A stretch of DNA of 64,000 nucleotides from Aerococcaceae bacterium DSM 111176. GTDB lineage: Bacteria > Bacillota > Bacilli > Lactobacillales > Aerococcaceae. The translations under genes were made by a program, and so were the position numbers. The stretch spans positions 28,253 to 92,252 of the forward strand of contig JACBXN010000056.1 in the NCBI GenBank assembly GCA_015863215.1, in the 5' to 3' direction. Shown here in pieces: positions 48,742-58,445 of the stretch (position 1 is the first letter of the stretch; the number at the start of each line of letters is the position of its first letter). The notes beneath the pieces were generated by a model that did no database searches, had not been told where the DNA came from, and saw only the letters and a program-made list of their open reading frames with translations.

Positions 48742-49929
48742 TTATTTTAAGCGTTCTACTTCACGAGCAATTTCAACTTCTTCATTTGTAGGGATGTTGA
48801 TTGCCATTACTTTAGAATCGTCTGTCGTAATGATTGCTTCTTTACGTGTATCATTACGTTCTTCATCTAATTCAATTCCAAACCAAGAAACGCCATCTAA
48901 GATAGCTTTACGTTGACGACCAGAGTTTTCTCCGATACCTGCTGTAAACACAATAATGTCAACACCGTTCATTACTGCAGCATATTGACCGATGTATTTT
49001 TGAACACGGTTAACAAAGATATCTAATGTTAATTGTGCACGTTCGTTACCAGCATCTGCTTCAGCTTCGATATCACGCATGTCTGATGAAACGCCTGATA
49101 AACCAAGTAAACCAGATTTTTTGTTAAATATATTAATCATTTCTTTAACATCTGTTACACCCGTTTTTTCCATTAAGTAAGGAATAAGTGATGCATCGAT
49201 ATCACCCGTACGAGTACCCATTGTTACACCTGCTAATGGAGTGAATCCCATTGATGTATCAACTGATTTACCACCATCAACCGCTGTAATTGAAGCACCA
49301 TTACCTAAGTGACATGTAATGATTTTTAACTCTTCAATTGGTTTACCAACGATTTCAGCAGCACGGCGGCTTACGTAGTTATGTGAAGTTCCGTGTGCTC
49401 CGTATTTACGAGCAGCATAGTCTTCATAATATTCGTAAGGTAAGCTGTATAAGTAGTTTTCAGCTGGCATTGTTGTATGGAATGATGTATCAAATACAGC
49501 AACCATTGTCGCACCAGGAACACGTTCAGCGAATTCACGCATAACTACTGCTTCCGCGTAGTTATGTAATGGAGCAAATTCTCCTAATTCATCTACTTGT
49601 TCGATAACTTTTTCAGTTACTACTGTAGAATCTTTAAAGATTTCTCCACCAGCAACAACACGGTGACCAACACCATCGATTTCATTTAAATCATCAATGA
49701 TATTGAATTCTTTTAAGTAATCGAATAATAATCCTACCGCTACTCCGTGATCAGGAATATCTGTTGTAATTTCGAATTCTTGGTCATCACCATATTCGAT
49801 TGAGAACACACCGTTATCTAAACCAATACGTTCTACTAAACCTTTTGCAATTACCGTCTCTTCAGGCATATTGTAAAGTTGGAATTTTAAAGATGAACTA
49901 CCAGCATTAATTGAAAATGTTTTTGACAT
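48742..49929 (-). CDS. ackA: Acetate kinase
   Basis: 395 aa, standard length. It begins [19 protein letters not shown] and has [13 protein letters not shown], the catalytic region [40 protein letters not shown] and FTAGIGENS. It converts acetyl-phosphate and ADP to acetate and ATP, the energy-yielding end of the pdh/pta route. It is monocistronic with AGGGAG before the ATG. Confidence 0.97.
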   Translation of the reverse strand: MSKTFSINAGSSSLKFQLYNMPEETVIAKGLVERIGLDNGVFSIEYGDDQEFEITTDIPDHGVAVGLLFDYLKEFNIIDDLNEIDGVGHRVVAGGEIFKDSTVVTEKVIEQVDELGEFAPLHNYAEAVVMREFAERVPGATMVAVFDTSFHTTMPAENYLYSLPYEYYEDYAARKYGAHGTSHNYVSRRAAEIVGKPIEELKIITCHLGNGASITAVDGGKSVDTSMGFTPLAGVTMGTRTGDIDASLIPYLMEKTGVTDVKEMINIFNKKSGLLGLSGVSSDMRDIEAEADAGNERAQLTLDIFVNRVQKYIGQYAAVMNGVDIIVFTAGIGENSGRQRKAILDGVSWFGIELDEERNDTRKEAIITTDDSKVMAINIPTNEEVEIAREVERLK

Positions 49930-50002
49930 TATTTTCGCTCCCTTAATTATTTTATCTACTAATCATTGTAACAAACAATCGCTTCCATTACACTAGCAGA
50001 AA

Positions 50003-51175
50003 TTACTTTTTGCGAATTATTCTTGCTTTTAAAATACCTTCAATTGCTTGTAATGTATTAATAATTTTATCGAGTACTTCATCGTCTTGTTCGCCCATAT
50101 CGACTAATGTATAGGCATAATTTCCCCTTGACTCATTAATGATACGGTCAATATTGATTCCATGATTAGATAACAGTGATGATAACTCTCCAATCATATT
50201 TGGTACATTTCGGTTAGCTATTGCCAAACGTACAGGTGAATTAAATGGTAATTCCACACGCGGGTAATTAACTGAGTTGATAATTTCCCCAGTTTCTAAA
50301 TAACGACTTAATTGATCCGCTGCCATGATTGCACAATTTGTTTCCGCCTCTTCACTTGAAGCGCCTAAATGTGGATAAAGCGTAATTTTGTCGTGCCCCA
50401 TAACTTCATTTGTTGGGAAATCAGTAATATATGCCCCGATACGATTTTCATCTAATGCTTTAATAATCGCTGGATTATCCACTAATTCAGCCCTTGAGAA
50501 GTTTAATACAACGGCTGTATTCTTTAAGACTTTGAATACGTGCTCGTCGAGCATTTTCTCTGTATCAGCTGTAAATGGGACATGAATAGTTAAGTAATCC
50601 ACTTGGTGTAACATTTCCTCTAAGCTTGCTGCTTGATCAACATACTGGCTAATTTTCCAAGCCGCTTGGATACTAATGAATGGGTCAAAACCAATTACCT
50701 TCATGCCTAAATCATACGCATCATTAGCTACTAAGTGACCAATCGAACCTAGTCCAATGACACCTAATGTTTTACCTTGTAATTCAGTTCCTTTGAATTG
50801 TTTTTTACCTGCTTCAACTTGTTTAGCAATGTCGTCTCCTGTTAACGCCTTTGCCCAATCATTTGCAGCATGCATATTACGGGCATAGTTAATCATTGAA
50901 GAGATAACTAATTCCTTCACTGAATTAGCATTTGCACCAGGTGTGTTGAAAACAACAATTCCTTCATCTGCTAAAGCTTCTACGGGCACATTGTTAGTCC
51001 CAGCACCAGCACGAGCTACTGCCTTTAAATTTTCGGGTACTGCCATGTCATGTAATTTTTCACTTCTTAGTAAAATACCGTCTGGATTATCCGTGTCATT
51101 TAAAATATATTGCTTACGGTCAAGGCGTTCTAATCCCTCGATCGCAATATTATTATAAGTTTTAATGTGGTACAT
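50003..51175 (-). CDS. serA: Phosphoglycerate dehydrogenase with ACT domain
   Basis: 390 aa. The substrate domain and NAD fold (GKTLGVIGLGSIGHLVANDA) and the catalytic His in LYPHLGASSEEAE are present. A C-terminal ACT domain (about residues 318-390, NMIGELSSLLSNHGINIDRI) suggests regulation by serine or a related amino acid. It makes 3-phosphohydroxypyruvate, the substrate of SerC encoded just before it. Its ATG overlaps the serC TAA by one base. Confidence 0.93.
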   Translation of the reverse strand: MYHIKTYNNIAIEGLERLDRKQYILNDTDNPDGILLRSEKLHDMAVPENLKAVARAGAGTNNVPVEALADEGIVVFNTPGANANSVKELVISSMINYARNMHAANDWAKALTGDDIAKQVEAGKKQFKGTELQGKTLGVIGLGSIGHLVANDAYDLGMKVIGFDPFISIQAAWKISQYVDQAASLEEMLHQVDYLTIHVPFTADTEKMLDEHVFKVLKNTAVVLNFSRAELVDNPAIIKALDENRIGAYITDFPTNEVMGHDKITLYPHLGASSEEAETNCAIMAADQLSRYLETGEIINSVNYPRVELPFNSPVRLAIANRNVPNMIGELSSLLSNHGINIDRIINESRGNYAYTLVDMGEQDDEVLDKIINTLQAIEGILKARIIRKK

Positions 51176-52248
51176 TATTTGTTCTCCTCTTCAAATTGAC
51201 GCATAATTTCAACTAAATCCACTACTCCTTGATGTGGGAAGGCATTATAGATCGACGCACGCATACCACCAACAGAACGGTGACCTTTAATGTTGGCAAA
51301 TCCCTTCTCTGTGGCATAAGCGATAAATTTAGCATCGATATCAGCATCTCCAGTTACAAATGGTACATTCATCAATGAACGACTATCTTCTCTAACTGGT
51401 GATTTGAATAAATCAGATTGATCCAAATAATCATATAAAATAGCAGCCTTAGCTTGATTTTTTGCAGCAATACCTGCTAATCCGCCCTGGCTTTCTAACC
51501 ATTGTAAAACTAATTGGACAACGTAAACAGAAAATGTTGGTGGCGTGTTAAACATAGACCCCTTAGCTGCATGTGTTTTGTAATCTAACATAGTTGATAA
51601 GCCTTCATTTAAGCCGAGTAAATCATCACGAATAATAACCACTGTTACTCCAGCTGGTCCTAAATTCTTCTGAGCGCCGGCATAAATAACGCCAAATTTC
51701 GATACATCAATTGGTCCTGACATAAAGTTTGAACTAAAGTCAGCAACTAATGGCGTGTCGCCAGTATCTGGAAACGCTTTGAACTCTGTCCCTACAATTG
51801 TGTTATTAGAAGTAACATGTACATAATCATATTGAGTGTAGTCTGCATCAATTTCAGGAATAAATGTGTAATTATCATCTTTGGAGGATGCGATAACGTC
51901 CACATCAAGGCCAAGCACTTTAGCCTCTTTAATCGCTTTTGCAGACCAAGACCCTGTGTCTACATAAGCAACCTTACCTGATTTCTTCAGGTTCATTGGT
52001 ACCATAGCAAATTGTAAGCTAGCACCGCCTTGTAAGAATAAAACTTTATAATTTTCTGGTACTCCCAGTAATTGGCGCATTAATGCCTCAGCATTATCCA
52101 TAATCGCTTGAAAAGTCTGACTACGGTGACTCATTTCCATTACTGACATCCCAGCATCACTGTATTCTACTAAGTCTTTCTGTACTTGCTCTAACACTTC
52201 CACTGGTAACGTTGCCGGTCCAGCAGATAAATTATAAATGCGTGTCAT
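51175..52248 (-). CDS. serC: Phosphoserine aminotransferase
   Basis: 357 aa PLP enzyme. It begins RIYNLSAGPATLPVEVLEQ, with the PLP Lys in YAGAQKNLGPAGVTVVI. It turns 3-phosphohydroxypyruvate and glutamate into phosphoserine. A TATAAT lies about 30 bp before the GGAGGAG site. serB is not seen next to it. Confidence 0.95.
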   Translation of the reverse strand: MTRIYNLSAGPATLPVEVLEQVQKDLVEYSDAGMSVMEMSHRSQTFQAIMDNAEALMRQLLGVPENYKVLFLQGGASLQFAMVPMNLKKSGKVAYVDTGSWSAKAIKEAKVLGLDVDVIASSKDDNYTFIPEIDADYTQYDYVHVTSNNTIVGTEFKAFPDTGDTPLVADFSSNFMSGPIDVSKFGVIYAGAQKNLGPAGVTVVIIRDDLLGLNEGLSTMLDYKTHAAKGSMFNTPPTFSVYVVQLVLQWLESQGGLAGIAAKNQAKAAILYDYLDQSDLFKSPVREDSRSLMNVPFVTGDADIDAKFIAYATEKGFANIKGHRSVGGMRASIYNAFPHQGVVDLVEIMRQFEEENK

Positions 52249-52367
52249 ATTATCTCTCCTCCAAATATAAGATAAAATGATTATAACACAATTTTTATCT
52301 TTTTTTAATAATTCGTGCAGAAATTTATCCTTTTCACATATAATGTTCGTCTTTTAACAAAGTCAAT

Positions 52368-52400
52368 AAAAAATTGCCCCAATGTTCATACATTGAAGGC
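52368..52400 (-). terminator. Terminator after the second AEC gene
   Basis: Minus strand GCCTTCAATGT-ATGA-ACATTGGGGC followed by AATTTTTT, just past the stop at 52413. Confidence 0.75.
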
Positions 52401-52412
52401 TAAAATTCATGG

Positions 52413-53351
52413 TTATAAAATTCCTAAATTTGCTGCGATCGTAATAAATATAATCAAAGTAAACAGTGACAAGATGGTTGTAAAGACAACAGCTTGATTC
52501 GCTAAGTCGCCATCGCCCCCCATATTCTGAGCCATAGGATAACTCGAAACTGCAACTGGACCACCGAAGAAGATGATCAATGGAATAAGATTCTCTCCTG
52601 AAAATCCAAGTAAGATTGCTCCACCAATCCCAATGATTGGTACAAGGATTAATTTACTAACGACAGTGAATGTCAATTGTTTAAATGAATCATTAATTGC
52701 TTGGAAATTAAAAGTTGCTCCCATAATTAACAGCGCAATCGGCGTTATTGATCCTGACAATCCGTTCAGTGCATCCGCAAAGAATACTGGCATTCTAATA
52801 TCAATTAAACGAACCACAATTCCAACCATTGTCGCAATAAACATATAGTTCTTTAATACGGATAGAACAAGTTCTTTAATATTAAAACTACCATTTTTAT
52901 AAATCGTTAAAGCAATAATCGATAATACATTATTCAATGGAACTAAGACAGCAATCAAAATCGTTGTCATACCTATATCACGGCCATTTAATAATGATAA
53001 TGCTATTGGAAGTCCAAATAGGACGAAATTACTACGCACAGACCCTTGAAGCATTACACCCTGTTTGGCTGGATCACTTTCAATTTTAGAAATAATAAAT
53101 AAGAATAAAATGAAAACAAATAAAGCCATTAAAACAGCATAAACTAAAACATCTAGCCTGAATGCTTGTGTAATATCCGTTTGATAAATATTCATGAATA
53201 AGTTAATCGGTAATAATAATTTAAAAATTAACTGATTCAATTCTTGTAAGCTTGCTAAAGACATCCACCCTAATTTATAGATGAAACGCCCTACCACTAA
53301 ATAGATCATTAATGGCATAACTGCATTAAATGCAATAATAAAATTTTCCAT
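52413..53351 (-). CDS. AEC-family transporter (second copy)
   Basis: 312 aa, about ten membrane segments. Family features include ELNQLIFKLLLPINLFMNI, RSNFVLFGLPIALSLLNG and GSITPIALLIMGATF. It is clearly diverged from the AEC protein at 23909, so probably handles another substrate. It is monocistronic with GGAG before ATG 53351 and its own terminator. Confidence 0.88.
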   Translation of the reverse strand: MENFIIAFNAVMPLMIYLVVGRFIYKLGWMSLASLQELNQLIFKLLLPINLFMNIYQTDITQAFRLDVLVYAVLMALFVFILFLFIISKIESDPAKQGVMLQGSVRSNFVLFGLPIALSLLNGRDIGMTTILIAVLVPLNNVLSIIALTIYKNGSFNIKELVLSVLKNYMFIATMVGIVVRLIDIRMPVFFADALNGLSGSITPIALLIMGATFNFQAINDSFKQLTFTVVSKLILVPIIGIGGAILLGFSGENLIPLIIFFGGPVAVSSYPMAQNMGGDGDLANQAVVFTTILSLFTLIIFITIAANLGIL

Positions 53352-53462
53352 ATTATTCTCCTCTATACAACGTCAATACATTCATTGTATCAAAGATAGT
53401 ATCGATATGGGAATAGATAAATTTATGTCAATATATAATCGTTGTTTAAAATATTTTAGAAA

Positions 53463-53490
53463 TTAAAAAACCAGCCACTTGGACTGGTTT
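53463..53490 (-). terminator. Terminator after rpmA
   Basis: AACCAG pairs with CTGGTT on the minus strand, followed by TTTTAATT, 15 bp after the L27 stop. Confidence 0.75.
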
Positions 53491-53505
53491 AAAAGTAATA
53501 TTAAA

Positions 53506-53796
53506 TTAAGCTTCAACCGCTACTGGGTATACTGAAACTTGTTTTTGTTTTTTACCTTTACGTTCGAATTTAACAACACCATCGATTTTAGCGAATAATG
53601 TGTCATCTCCACCACGGCCAACGTTTTGACCTGGGTGAATTTTAGTTCCGCGTTGACGGTATAAAATTGTTCCGCCGTGTACAGTTTCTCCGTCAGCTGC
53701 TTTAGCACCTAAACGTTTAGCTTGTGAGTCACGACCGTTTTGAGTAGATCCGCCACCTTTTTTAGTTGCGAATAATTGTAGATTTAACTTTAACAT
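53506..53796 (-). CDS. rpmA: 50S ribosomal protein L27 (cleavable N-terminus)
   Basis: 96 aa. It begins [20 protein letters not shown]. The first nine or ten residues match the Firmicutes L27 extension that Prp removes, exposing the mature end needed at the peptidyl-transferase centre. The body has [17 protein letters not shown] and [19 protein letters not shown]. It is the last gene of rplU-prp-rpmA. Confidence 0.97.
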   Translation of the reverse strand: MLKLNLQLFATKKGGGSTQNGRDSQAKRLGAKAADGETVHGGTILYRQRGTKIHPGQNVGRGGDDTLFAKIDGVVKFERKGKKQKQVSVYPVAVEA

Positions 53797-53811
53797 ATTG
53801 GTACCTCCTAG

Positions 53812-54147
53812 TTATTTTATTGTTATATTGATAAATTCAGGATAATTTTCCATTAAGACTGAAAGCGCAAACTCTAAATGTCTCAATAATAGTTGCGCAT
53901 CACTAGAAGTTTCATCGTTCGATATTTCAGGTAAAGTCAATTTTAAATAGCCACCTTCAACATCATCTACCTCTGTTAATACAGGGACACTTAATAATTG
54001 TTGAAGTGAATTCTCAATTGAAATCACTTGACTCGATACTGCCGCACAGACAATATCATAACCATGATCGGCAAAACCTGCATGTCCAGATAATTCAAGC
54101 TCTTGAATATTCTGACCATTATCTTTCTTAATGTTAATCTGAATCAT
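53812..54147 (-). CDS. prp: Ribosomal-processing cysteine protease Prp
   Basis: 111 aa. Catalytic His and Cys are visible in SGHAGFADHGYDIVCAAVSS. Prp trims the N-terminus of L27, whose gene follows after 15 bp with an intact cleavage site. ATG overlaps the rplU TAA by one base. Confidence 0.93.
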   Translation of the reverse strand: MIQINIKKDNGQNIQELELSGHAGFADHGYDIVCAAVSSQVISIENSLQQLLSVPVLTEVDDVEGGYLKLTLPEISNDETSSDAQLLLRHLEFALSVLMENYPEFINITIK

Positions 54148-54455
54148 TATGCGTTAATTGAGTTGATTGTTACTTTAGTATATGGTTGACGGTGACCTAA
54201 TTTACGGTGTGAGTCTTTACGACGACGGTAACGGAATACTGTTAATTTCTTACCGCGACCTTGTTTTTCAACCGTAGCTTCAACTGTTGCGCCTTCAACA
54301 AAAGGAGTACCAACTTTAGTAGATTCTCCACCTACAAATACTACCTCGTTAAAAGTAACTGTTTCACCTTCAGCTACATCTAATTTCTCAACAAAGACTG
54401 TTTGTCCTTCTTCAACTTTTACTTGTTTTCCGCCTGTTTTAATAATTGCGTACAT
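54147..54455 (-). CDS. rplU: 50S ribosomal protein L21
   Basis: 102 aa, beginning [20 protein letters not shown] and ending in [22 protein letters not shown], standard L21. It binds 23S rRNA. AGGAGGTGCTTGA precedes ATG 54455. A structured leader lies between it and its promoter. Confidence 0.97.
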   Translation of the reverse strand: MYAIIKTGGKQVKVEEGQTVFVEKLDVAEGETVTFNEVVFVGGESTKVGTPFVEGATVEATVEKQGRGKKLTVFRYRRRKDSHRKLGHRQPYTKVTINSINA

Positions 54456-54469
54456 TCAAGCACCTCCTA

Positions 54470-54562
54470 TAATATAATTACACCGAGACTCGCCATGTTA
54501 AGTGATCATATGATTCTTAAATACTCAACTTGTGCGGTTGCAGATGGGTGCACAAATACAAC
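54470..54562 (-). ncRNA. L21 leader (autoregulatory 5' UTR)
   Basis: The 5' UTR of rplU has the features of the L21 leader family in Firmicutes: TTGTGC...GCACAA pairing around CTGCAACC, then TGGCGAGTCTCGGTG before the ribosome site. Such leaders are thought to bind L21 and limit operon expression. The call is from memory of the family, without a model search. Confidence 0.65.
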
Positions 54563-54568
54563 GTTAAT

Positions 54569-54597
54569 ATCTTACCAAAACGGGCATCTCACGTCAA
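54569..54597 (-). promoter_or_regulatory. Promoter of rplU-prp-rpmA
   Basis: Minus strand TTGACG (54592-54597), 17 bp, TAAGAT (54569-54574); start near 54562. Confidence 0.7.
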
Positions 54598-54617
54598 GTT
54601 ATTTTTTACTTTAATAA

Positions 54618-55940
54618 TTAAAATCGGCGGTAAAAATCAACTTGTGTTGGTTCAACAAATCGGTAGCCTTCTTCTTTAAGATATGGAATGATTAATTTTA
54701 ATGCATCAACAGTGTACTGAGCAGTATCATGCATGAGTATTACCGAGTGACGGTGAAGATTGTTCTTCACATTCTCAAAAATTGCTTCTGCATCTTGAAG
54801 TTCCCAATCAGCAGAATCGGTATTCCACATAATTGACGTCATATCACCAGCCAATTCAATTTCTCTCGGTCCACCCGATCCAAATGGTAATCGGAATAAA
54901 TCAGGCATTACTCCCGTCTCATCATAAATCGACTCAGTCGTCCATCGATATTGCTTTAGAACCTCTTCGGGTGTTTCTACTGCTAAATCAGGGTGGTTAT
55001 ATGTATGATTACCAATAATATGACCGCGCTCAACAATTTCTCTTGCAATATGCGGTGAATCGTCAACATAAGCCCCCATCACAAAGAATGTTCCAACAAT
55101 ATCGTGTTCTTCTAGAATTTCCAATACTTGGGTTGTGTATTCTTCATTGGGTCCATCATCAAAAGTTAAAGCCACTAATTTACCCGGGTCCATTGGTGTT
55201 AATTCAAAGCGACTAGCCAACGAATCAACCTGATACATCTCATCTAGAAACTCATCTGAGAAGTATTGTGTCGTAAATTCATCGACAATAACCTCACACA
55301 AGTCATCTAAATAGGCTTGGTACTCAGCAATCACTGGGAATGTCGGCGCATGTTCTTCGATGCCAACAAAAGTATCATCATATTGACTAACAAATGATAC
55401 TGCCTCAGGAATATCAGCGCGTTCCTTCACTATAGGTGCCTTTGATAAATCAATTTCGTTATGGAATAAATCCATTTTAGTCAAATCTTCTTGGGCATTT
55501 TGCACTAAAGTAGTTGCTTCTTTATAAAATACATCCTCTTTATCTACTTGCTCCAAATAATTCGTTGCTTGATCAACTGTTTCAGCAGATACTGTTTGGT
55601 TAAAATGCGGCTCTTCATTTAACGATTCAGGATGATAAATCGAAGTCATCAATTCATGTAACTCAAATTTTTCTTCTGCTTCATTTAATTTTGCATGACT
55701 TGGTCTATGTCTGTCTAATTTTTGTTGAATCGCATTGAATTCATCTTTCGTTAAATTAGTATTAATCATCTCTTGGTTATCATCAATATATAATTGAGAC
55801 ATCAATGTTTGAGCTTCACTTGCATCAATTCGATTTGCAGGATTAAAAAAAATGAATCCCCATAACAATACTAGAACTGCTACTAGACCCATATTAACTT
55901 TAGTAATTTTTTGTTGTAATTCTTTCGATAATTTTTCCAT
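54618..55940 (-). CDS. Membrane-anchored polysaccharide deacetylase (NodB/CE4)
   Basis: 440 aa. One N-terminal membrane segment (about residues 17-33, GLVAVLVLLWGFIFF) anchors an extracellular protein. Residues about 40-240 are a helical, acidic region of unknown role. The C-terminal NodB domain has TFDDGPNEEYT (catalytic Asp and metal Asp), GNHTYNHPDL (metal His pair), LFRLPFGSGG and HSVILMHD. RLPFG stands where RPPYG is usual. It probably removes acetyl from peptidoglycan GlcNAc, giving lysozyme resistance; PgdA is the closest idea. Confidence 0.88.
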   Translation of the reverse strand: MEKLSKELQQKITKVNMGLVAVLVLLWGFIFFNPANRIDASEAQTLMSQLYIDDNQEMINTNLTKDEFNAIQQKLDRHRPSHAKLNEAEEKFELHELMTSIYHPESLNEEPHFNQTVSAETVDQATNYLEQVDKEDVFYKEATTLVQNAQEDLTKMDLFHNEIDLSKAPIVKERADIPEAVSFVSQYDDTFVGIEEHAPTFPVIAEYQAYLDDLCEVIVDEFTTQYFSDEFLDEMYQVDSLASRFELTPMDPGKLVALTFDDGPNEEYTTQVLEILEEHDIVGTFFVMGAYVDDSPHIAREIVERGHIIGNHTYNHPDLAVETPEEVLKQYRWTTESIYDETGVMPDLFRLPFGSGGPREIELAGDMTSIMWNTDSADWELQDAEAIFENVKNNLHRHSVILMHDTAQYTVDALKLIIPYLKEEGYRFVEPTQVDFYRRF

Positions 55941-56030
55941 AATGCCCCCAAGATATTATAATAATAATTCTATAATATATGATATTTGATTTATCTTCAA
56001 ATCAAATTTGGGATAATATCCCACGAATAC

Positions 56031-56072
56031 AAAAATAGCCATCAAACTCGTAATTACTGAGTTTAATGGCTA
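56031..56072 (-). terminator. Terminator after the DUF1002 gene
   Basis: TAGCCATTAAACTC pairs with GAGTTTGATGGCTA (one G-U) on the minus strand, followed by TTTTTG. Confidence 0.85.
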
Positions 56073-56110
56073 AAGTTAAGGCTAATTGCCCTATTTAACA
56101 TAAGTATTGA

Positions 56111-57826
56111 TTATTCAGCTGGATCTGTTGCGCCTTCTTCAGGGGTAGTTGCTTCAGGCTCCTCTGGTGCTGGTACTTCAGATTCTTCTGGAACTTCAGG
56201 TACAGATTCAATTGGTTGTTCTGGTGGTGTTGATTCCACTGGTGGCTCTTCAAATGATTCCTCCGATGAGATTTCCTCTTCAACAGACGTTTCATCTGAT
56301 TCAGATTCTTCATCTTCACTTGATGTTTCTTCTGAACTTTCTTCAGGTTCATAACCAGGAATTGTGTATTCTGATGAGATTGGTGTTCCTTGGTATTGGT
56401 TTTCAACCGTTGCACCATATCGTGCGTTGAAGTCGAATACACCTGCTAAAGGAACTAGACTATCTGCTGCTGTATCCTGAGCAAAGATTTCTCCCGTTGC
56501 TACATCATACACATAAGTACCTAATACTGGTTGCTCTGGAATAGAATTATCTTGAATTGTCACTGAAACTTGAGTACCATCTTGTGCTAGATTAGTAAAT
56601 GCATATGCCTCTGGTGCATATCCTGTTACTAATGCAATTTGATTATAAATTTCAGCTAATTCAGGATCCGTCGTTTTCAGTGTTTCAAATTCTTGTATTA
56701 GAGTTGTCCAGTAAGATTTTGTCTGACCTTCGCTCATATCGCCATTTGCTTTGTATTCATACATAGCAGAACGTAATGCGTTTAATGCATTCTTTTCGTC
56801 CCCTGTTAATGTTGGTGTTATACGTTCAAACACAAATGTATGGCTGTATAGTTCATCAATTGATTGATCTGTTTCAACTGCACTATAGAAAGCATCCGCA
56901 AATTTCTGGAAGATTGGGTTGTATGTCTCTTGATCTGAGTAGTCTAAACGCTCCCCATCTAAAATTTCCTCTTTCGTTTTTGGTGCTGATAATTCACCTA
57001 ATGCCTCAGGCCAAGTTAGAACGATTGAGTTTTCAATTTGTTCTGCTGTACCTTCTTCAGTCGCAGCTTCAGTAGAATTAAACTCTTCAGCAATTATAAT
57101 AAGTTGATCAATGATTGTTTGGTCTGTAATATTATATTCTAGAGCGATTTGATTAACAATTTGATTGATATCAATATCAACATTTTGAACATTGTTATTC
57201 ACAATATTTGTTTTAATATTCGCAACTACTTGGTTAATTTGTGTATTATTAATTTCAGTCGTTTCAGTAATATTGTTAATTACTTGAATTTCACGCTGCG
57301 CTACTTGAGCATCGGCTGGATTCAACGCACCTTGATCCTCTAATAATGCATAAATACCAACTAATGCACCCTCACCTGTTACCGGTGACACTGTTGCAAT
57401 ATTTAATTGTGCGTTTGAAATACCTGCTGTAATTGCGGCATTTTGGTATGTTGTTGAAGATACAAGAGTAATATTTTGAGGTGTTACCACATTAACGCGT
57501 ACACCGTATCCTGCTGGCATTTCAGAAATATATGCACTCGATAAAACAGTCGTATTCGCATTTGAACCGTCATTTAAATAACGATTAACCATATTTCCAT
57601 CAATATATGTGATTGCATTTTGAGGTACATGTCCTGCTCCCAATAACTGTAATGTTTGTTGTGCTTGTTGTTGAGTTAAAGAGGCTCCTAAAGATACTAA
57701 TTGCATCCCTTGTTGTTGCTGAGTTTGTACAGCTTGAATAGACAATGTCGCATCTAATACTTGACTAGCTCCACCTACTGCCAATAATGAAGCGATTAAA
57801 CCTGTCGTAATAATCTTCTTATTCAT
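56111..57826 (-). CDS. Secreted DUF1002 protein with acidic repeat-like tail
   Basis: 571 aa from ATG 57826 (AAGGAG 7 bp before). A signal peptide (NKKIITTGLIASLLAVGGASQ) is followed by a DUF1002 domain, recognised by VSLGASLTQQQAQQTLQLLG, AGYGVRVNVVTP and TGEGALVGIYALLEDQGAL. An Asn/Ile-rich stretch (about residues 185-250) and a further region come next. The last 85 residues are almost all Ser, Glu and Pro. No LPXTG or membrane anchor is seen, so it is probably released or held by charge. Function is unknown. It is monocistronic. Confidence 0.85.
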   Translation of the reverse strand: MNKKIITTGLIASLLAVGGASQVLDATLSIQAVQTQQQQGMQLVSLGASLTQQQAQQTLQLLGAGHVPQNAITYIDGNMVNRYLNDGSNANTTVLSSAYISEMPAGYGVRVNVVTPQNITLVSSTTYQNAAITAGISNAQLNIATVSPVTGEGALVGIYALLEDQGALNPADAQVAQREIQVINNITETTEINNTQINQVVANIKTNIVNNNVQNVDIDINQIVNQIALEYNITDQTIIDQLIIIAEEFNSTEAATEEGTAEQIENSIVLTWPEALGELSAPKTKEEILDGERLDYSDQETYNPIFQKFADAFYSAVETDQSIDELYSHTFVFERITPTLTGDEKNALNALRSAMYEYKANGDMSEGQTKSYWTTLIQEFETLKTTDPELAEIYNQIALVTGYAPEAYAFTNLAQDGTQVSVTIQDNSIPEQPVLGTYVYDVATGEIFAQDTAADSLVPLAGVFDFNARYGATVENQYQGTPISSEYTIPGYEPEESSEETSSEDEESESDETSVEEEISSEESFEEPPVESTPPEQPIESVPEVPEESEVPAPEEPEATTPEEGATDPAE

Positions 57827-57949
57827 CATCTCACTCCTTATGTTTTCTTAAATTAATTTTATCACATTCCCCCTAAAAATGTTAACGTTTACGATAATGT
57901 CAAAATTTAAACACAGAAAATTCATATATTAATGTTTAAAAACATAAAA

Positions 57950-57976
57950 TAAAAAACGCCTACCGAAGTAGACGTT
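57950..57976 (-). terminator. Terminator of the rnr-smpB transcript
   Basis: AACGTCTAC-TTCG-GTAGGCGTT then TTTTTA on the minus strand. The stem begins at the smpB stop codon. Confidence 0.8.
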
Positions 57977-58433
57977 ATCTAGCACGCATCGCGCGATCAA
58001 TATCACGCTTAGCTTGTTGTTCTTTGAGTGCATGACGTTTGTCATGGCGGTTTTTACCTCGAGCTAATCCGATTAATATTTTAGCGCGACCATTTACTAA
58101 ATACATTTTCAAAGGCACAATAGTATAACCACCCAGTTTAACTTCTTGAGCTAGCTTTGAAATTTCACGTTTATGTAAGAGTAATTTACGGTCACGTAAT
58201 GGGTCATGGTTGAAAATATTTCCCTGTTCATAAGGGCTAATATGCACACCTTTGAGCCAAGCTTCGCCTTGATGAACCGAGATAAAGCCATCTTGGAGAT
58301 TTACTTTCCCTAGTCGGATCGACTTGATTTCAGTTCCTTTAAGGACGAGACCAGCTTCATAAGTGTCAATAATTTCATAATCATGACGCGCCTTTCGGTT
58401 AGAAGCAAGTGGTTTATCTTTAACCTTACTCAT
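57975..58433 (-). CDS. smpB: SsrA-binding protein
   Basis: 152 aa. It shows [40 protein letters not shown] and the C-terminal [19 protein letters not shown] tail that enters the decoding centre. It delivers tmRNA to stalled ribosomes. RNase R, encoded directly upstream, degrades the released mRNA. AGGGGGG precedes ATG 58433. Confidence 0.97.
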   Translation of the reverse strand: MSKVKDKPLASNRKARHDYEIIDTYEAGLVLKGTEIKSIRLGKVNLQDGFISVHQGEAWLKGVHISPYEQGNIFNHDPLRDRKLLLHKREISKLAQEVKLGGYTIVPLKMYLVNGRAKILIGLARGKNRHDKRHALKEQQAKRDIDRAMRAR

Positions 58434-58445
58434 CCTATCCCCCCT

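Noticed and set aside
52249..52412. Riboswitch or T-box before serC
   Set aside because: Only about 40 bases lie between a TATAAT and the start codon, and no conserved T-box or riboswitch sequence is seen.
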